Assembly (NCBI GenBank): GCA_963791495.1
Contig: CAWBST010000021.1
Location: forward strand, 124,001-188,000
Direction of reading: 5' to 3'
From: JAMXLO01 sp963791495
GTDB taxonomy: Bacteria > Pseudomonadota > Alphaproteobacteria > Acetobacterales > Acetobacteraceae
DNA: 64,000 nucleotides
In this document: positions 63,469 through 64,000 of the stretch, in pieces
Layout: each line of letters starts with the position of its first letter
Numbering within the stretch: the first letter of the stretch is position 1
The notes under the pieces: model-generated
What the model saw: the letters and a program-made list of their open reading frames with translations, nothing else
The model's database searches: none
Told to the model about the DNA's origin: nothing
Position numbers and translations under genes: made by a program

Positions 63469-63620
63469 GGTTTCCTCCATCGCCTTATGAAGGGGACGCT
63501 AGTCCCGGGCACCGGGAAAGGAAAGGTCAGCGGACCACTGACATTGCTTCCGTAGTCAGTTGCAGCGCGCGTCACATCATTCACGTGTCATTCCTGGACG
63601 ACGCGCCTCCAAACGCGATT

Positions 63621-64000
63621 CTACAGCACCATCTGCGTCTGCGTTACCTTCGCCACCAGCCGCCCCTGCTCATTGATGATCCGCGTCTCCCATACCTGGG
63701 TGCGCCGACCGCGATGCAGCGGCGTTGCCTCGGCGATCAGCCGCGTTCCCATCGGCGAGCCGGCGAAGAAGTTCGTCTTGCTTTCCACCGTCGTGGTCCC
63801 CTGCCCTTCGCGCAGGTTCACCACCGTACCCAGCGCACCGACCGTGTCGGCGAACGCCATGACAGCGCCACCGTGCATGATGTCGCCGGAGGTACAGAGA
63901 TCCTCGCGCACCGTGAGTTCGGCAACCACGCGATCTGGTTCCGCGACCGTGACGGTGATACCCATCCAACGCGGCAGCGGCGGCAATTCCCGTTGCAGGC
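63621..64000 (-). CDS. PaaI-type hotdog thioesterase (5' end outside window)
   Basis: The visible 126 residues form a hotdog thioesterase: LTVREDLCTSGDIMHGGAVMAFADTVG (the HGG-x-x-x-x-x-D catalytic region) and TVESKTNFFAG with RTQVWETRIINEQGRLVAKV. The frame stays open through base 64000, so the real start lies beyond the window. Hydrolyses acyl-CoA thioesters, perhaps aromatic ones, given the paa genes; this link is speculative. Confidence 0.88.
   Translation of the reverse strand, partial: LQRELPPLPRWMGITVTVAEPDRVVAELTVREDLCTSGDIMHGGAVMAFADTVGALGTVVNLREGQGTTTVESKTNFFAGSPMGTRLIAEATPLHRGRRTQVWETRIINEQGRLVAKVTQTQMVL

Noticed and set aside
1..64000. tRNA/rRNA genes, CRISPR arrays, transposases, integrases, toxin-antitoxin genes
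   Set aside because: I scanned the gaps for tRNA T-arm patterns, repeat-spacer structure and transposase or integrase motifs and found nothing that I could support.

Overview
This 64 kb window is high-GC chromosomal DNA from an alphaproteobacterium. Phasin-based carbon storage with PhaR-type operators, the ClpS-ClpA pair, a gmk/yicC plus rpsF-rpsR-rplI block, a phenylacetyl-CoA epoxidase operon and many LLM, TauD and molybdenum-hydroxylase enzymes fit a metabolically versatile aerobic soil or freshwater member of the Rhodospirillales/Acetobacterales (Acetobacteraceae-like). That placement is inference from gene content. I saw no rRNA, tRNA, CRISPR array, insertion sequence or prophage.

Layout. 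1-4.3 kb: an LLM flavin oxidoreductase, then a periplasmic dehydrogenase module made of a monoheme cytochrome c, a VOC protein, a Tat-exported gluconate-dehydrogenase-subunit-3 protein and a GMC flavodehydrogenase with a Cys-X5-Cys-X3-Cys motif. The GMC gene is frameshifted. 4.3-9.8 kb: an RND efflux adaptor and pump, convergent with a frameshifted acetate kinase. 9.9-15.1 kb: an orphan form-II CoxL-like molybdenum hydroxylase, a second LLM oxidoreductase, an SDR and a PhyH dioxygenase. 15.1-18.1 kb: housekeeping genes gmk, yicC, rplI, rpsR and rpsF. 18.2-22.0 kb: a DUF1800-DUF1501-NHL operon. 22.6-28.2 kb: an OxyR-like regulator, sua5, pepA, holC, two small genes and rlmE; regulator, pepA, holC and rlmE all carry reading-frame breaks. 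28.2-30.3 kb: divergent ppx and ppk2. 30.2-36.3 kb: GFA protein, quinone-reductase-like MDR, tandem DUF4168 genes, trmJ, DUF305, cysS and a TauD dioxygenase. 36.5-45 kb: a large GH63-like glucosidase preceded by an FNR/FixK-type box, the map-cupin-radC operon, a TPR protein, rpiA, a D,D-carboxypeptidase with SPOR domain and a phasin gene. 45.3-49.8 kb: clpS, clpA and a serine hydrolase. 49.8-55.3 kb: an acyl-CoA dehydrogenase divergent from paaA-paaB-P450-paaC-paaD-RidA. 55.3-58.8 kb: hydrolase, TauD, OB-fold protein and thiolase-like protein. 58.8-64 kb: a small secreted protein, a MetF paralogue with a methyltransferase behind a structured leader, another methyltransferase, a Zn alcohol dehydrogenase and a truncated thioesterase gene.

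The most notable points are: (i) a CYP153-like P450 inside a paaABCD operon that has no paaE next to it; (ii) a phasin promoter flanked by two 15-bp palindromes, one of which is the exact PhaR motif CTGC-N3-GCAG; (iii) a perfect 18-bp FNR/FixK-type palindrome before the glucosidase gene; (iv) a DUF1800-DUF1501-NHL operon whose products lack visible export signals; (v) a methyltransferase/MetF pair with competing stem-loops in its leader; and (vi) an unusual number of frame breaks (six genes), which are either real decay or sequencing indels.
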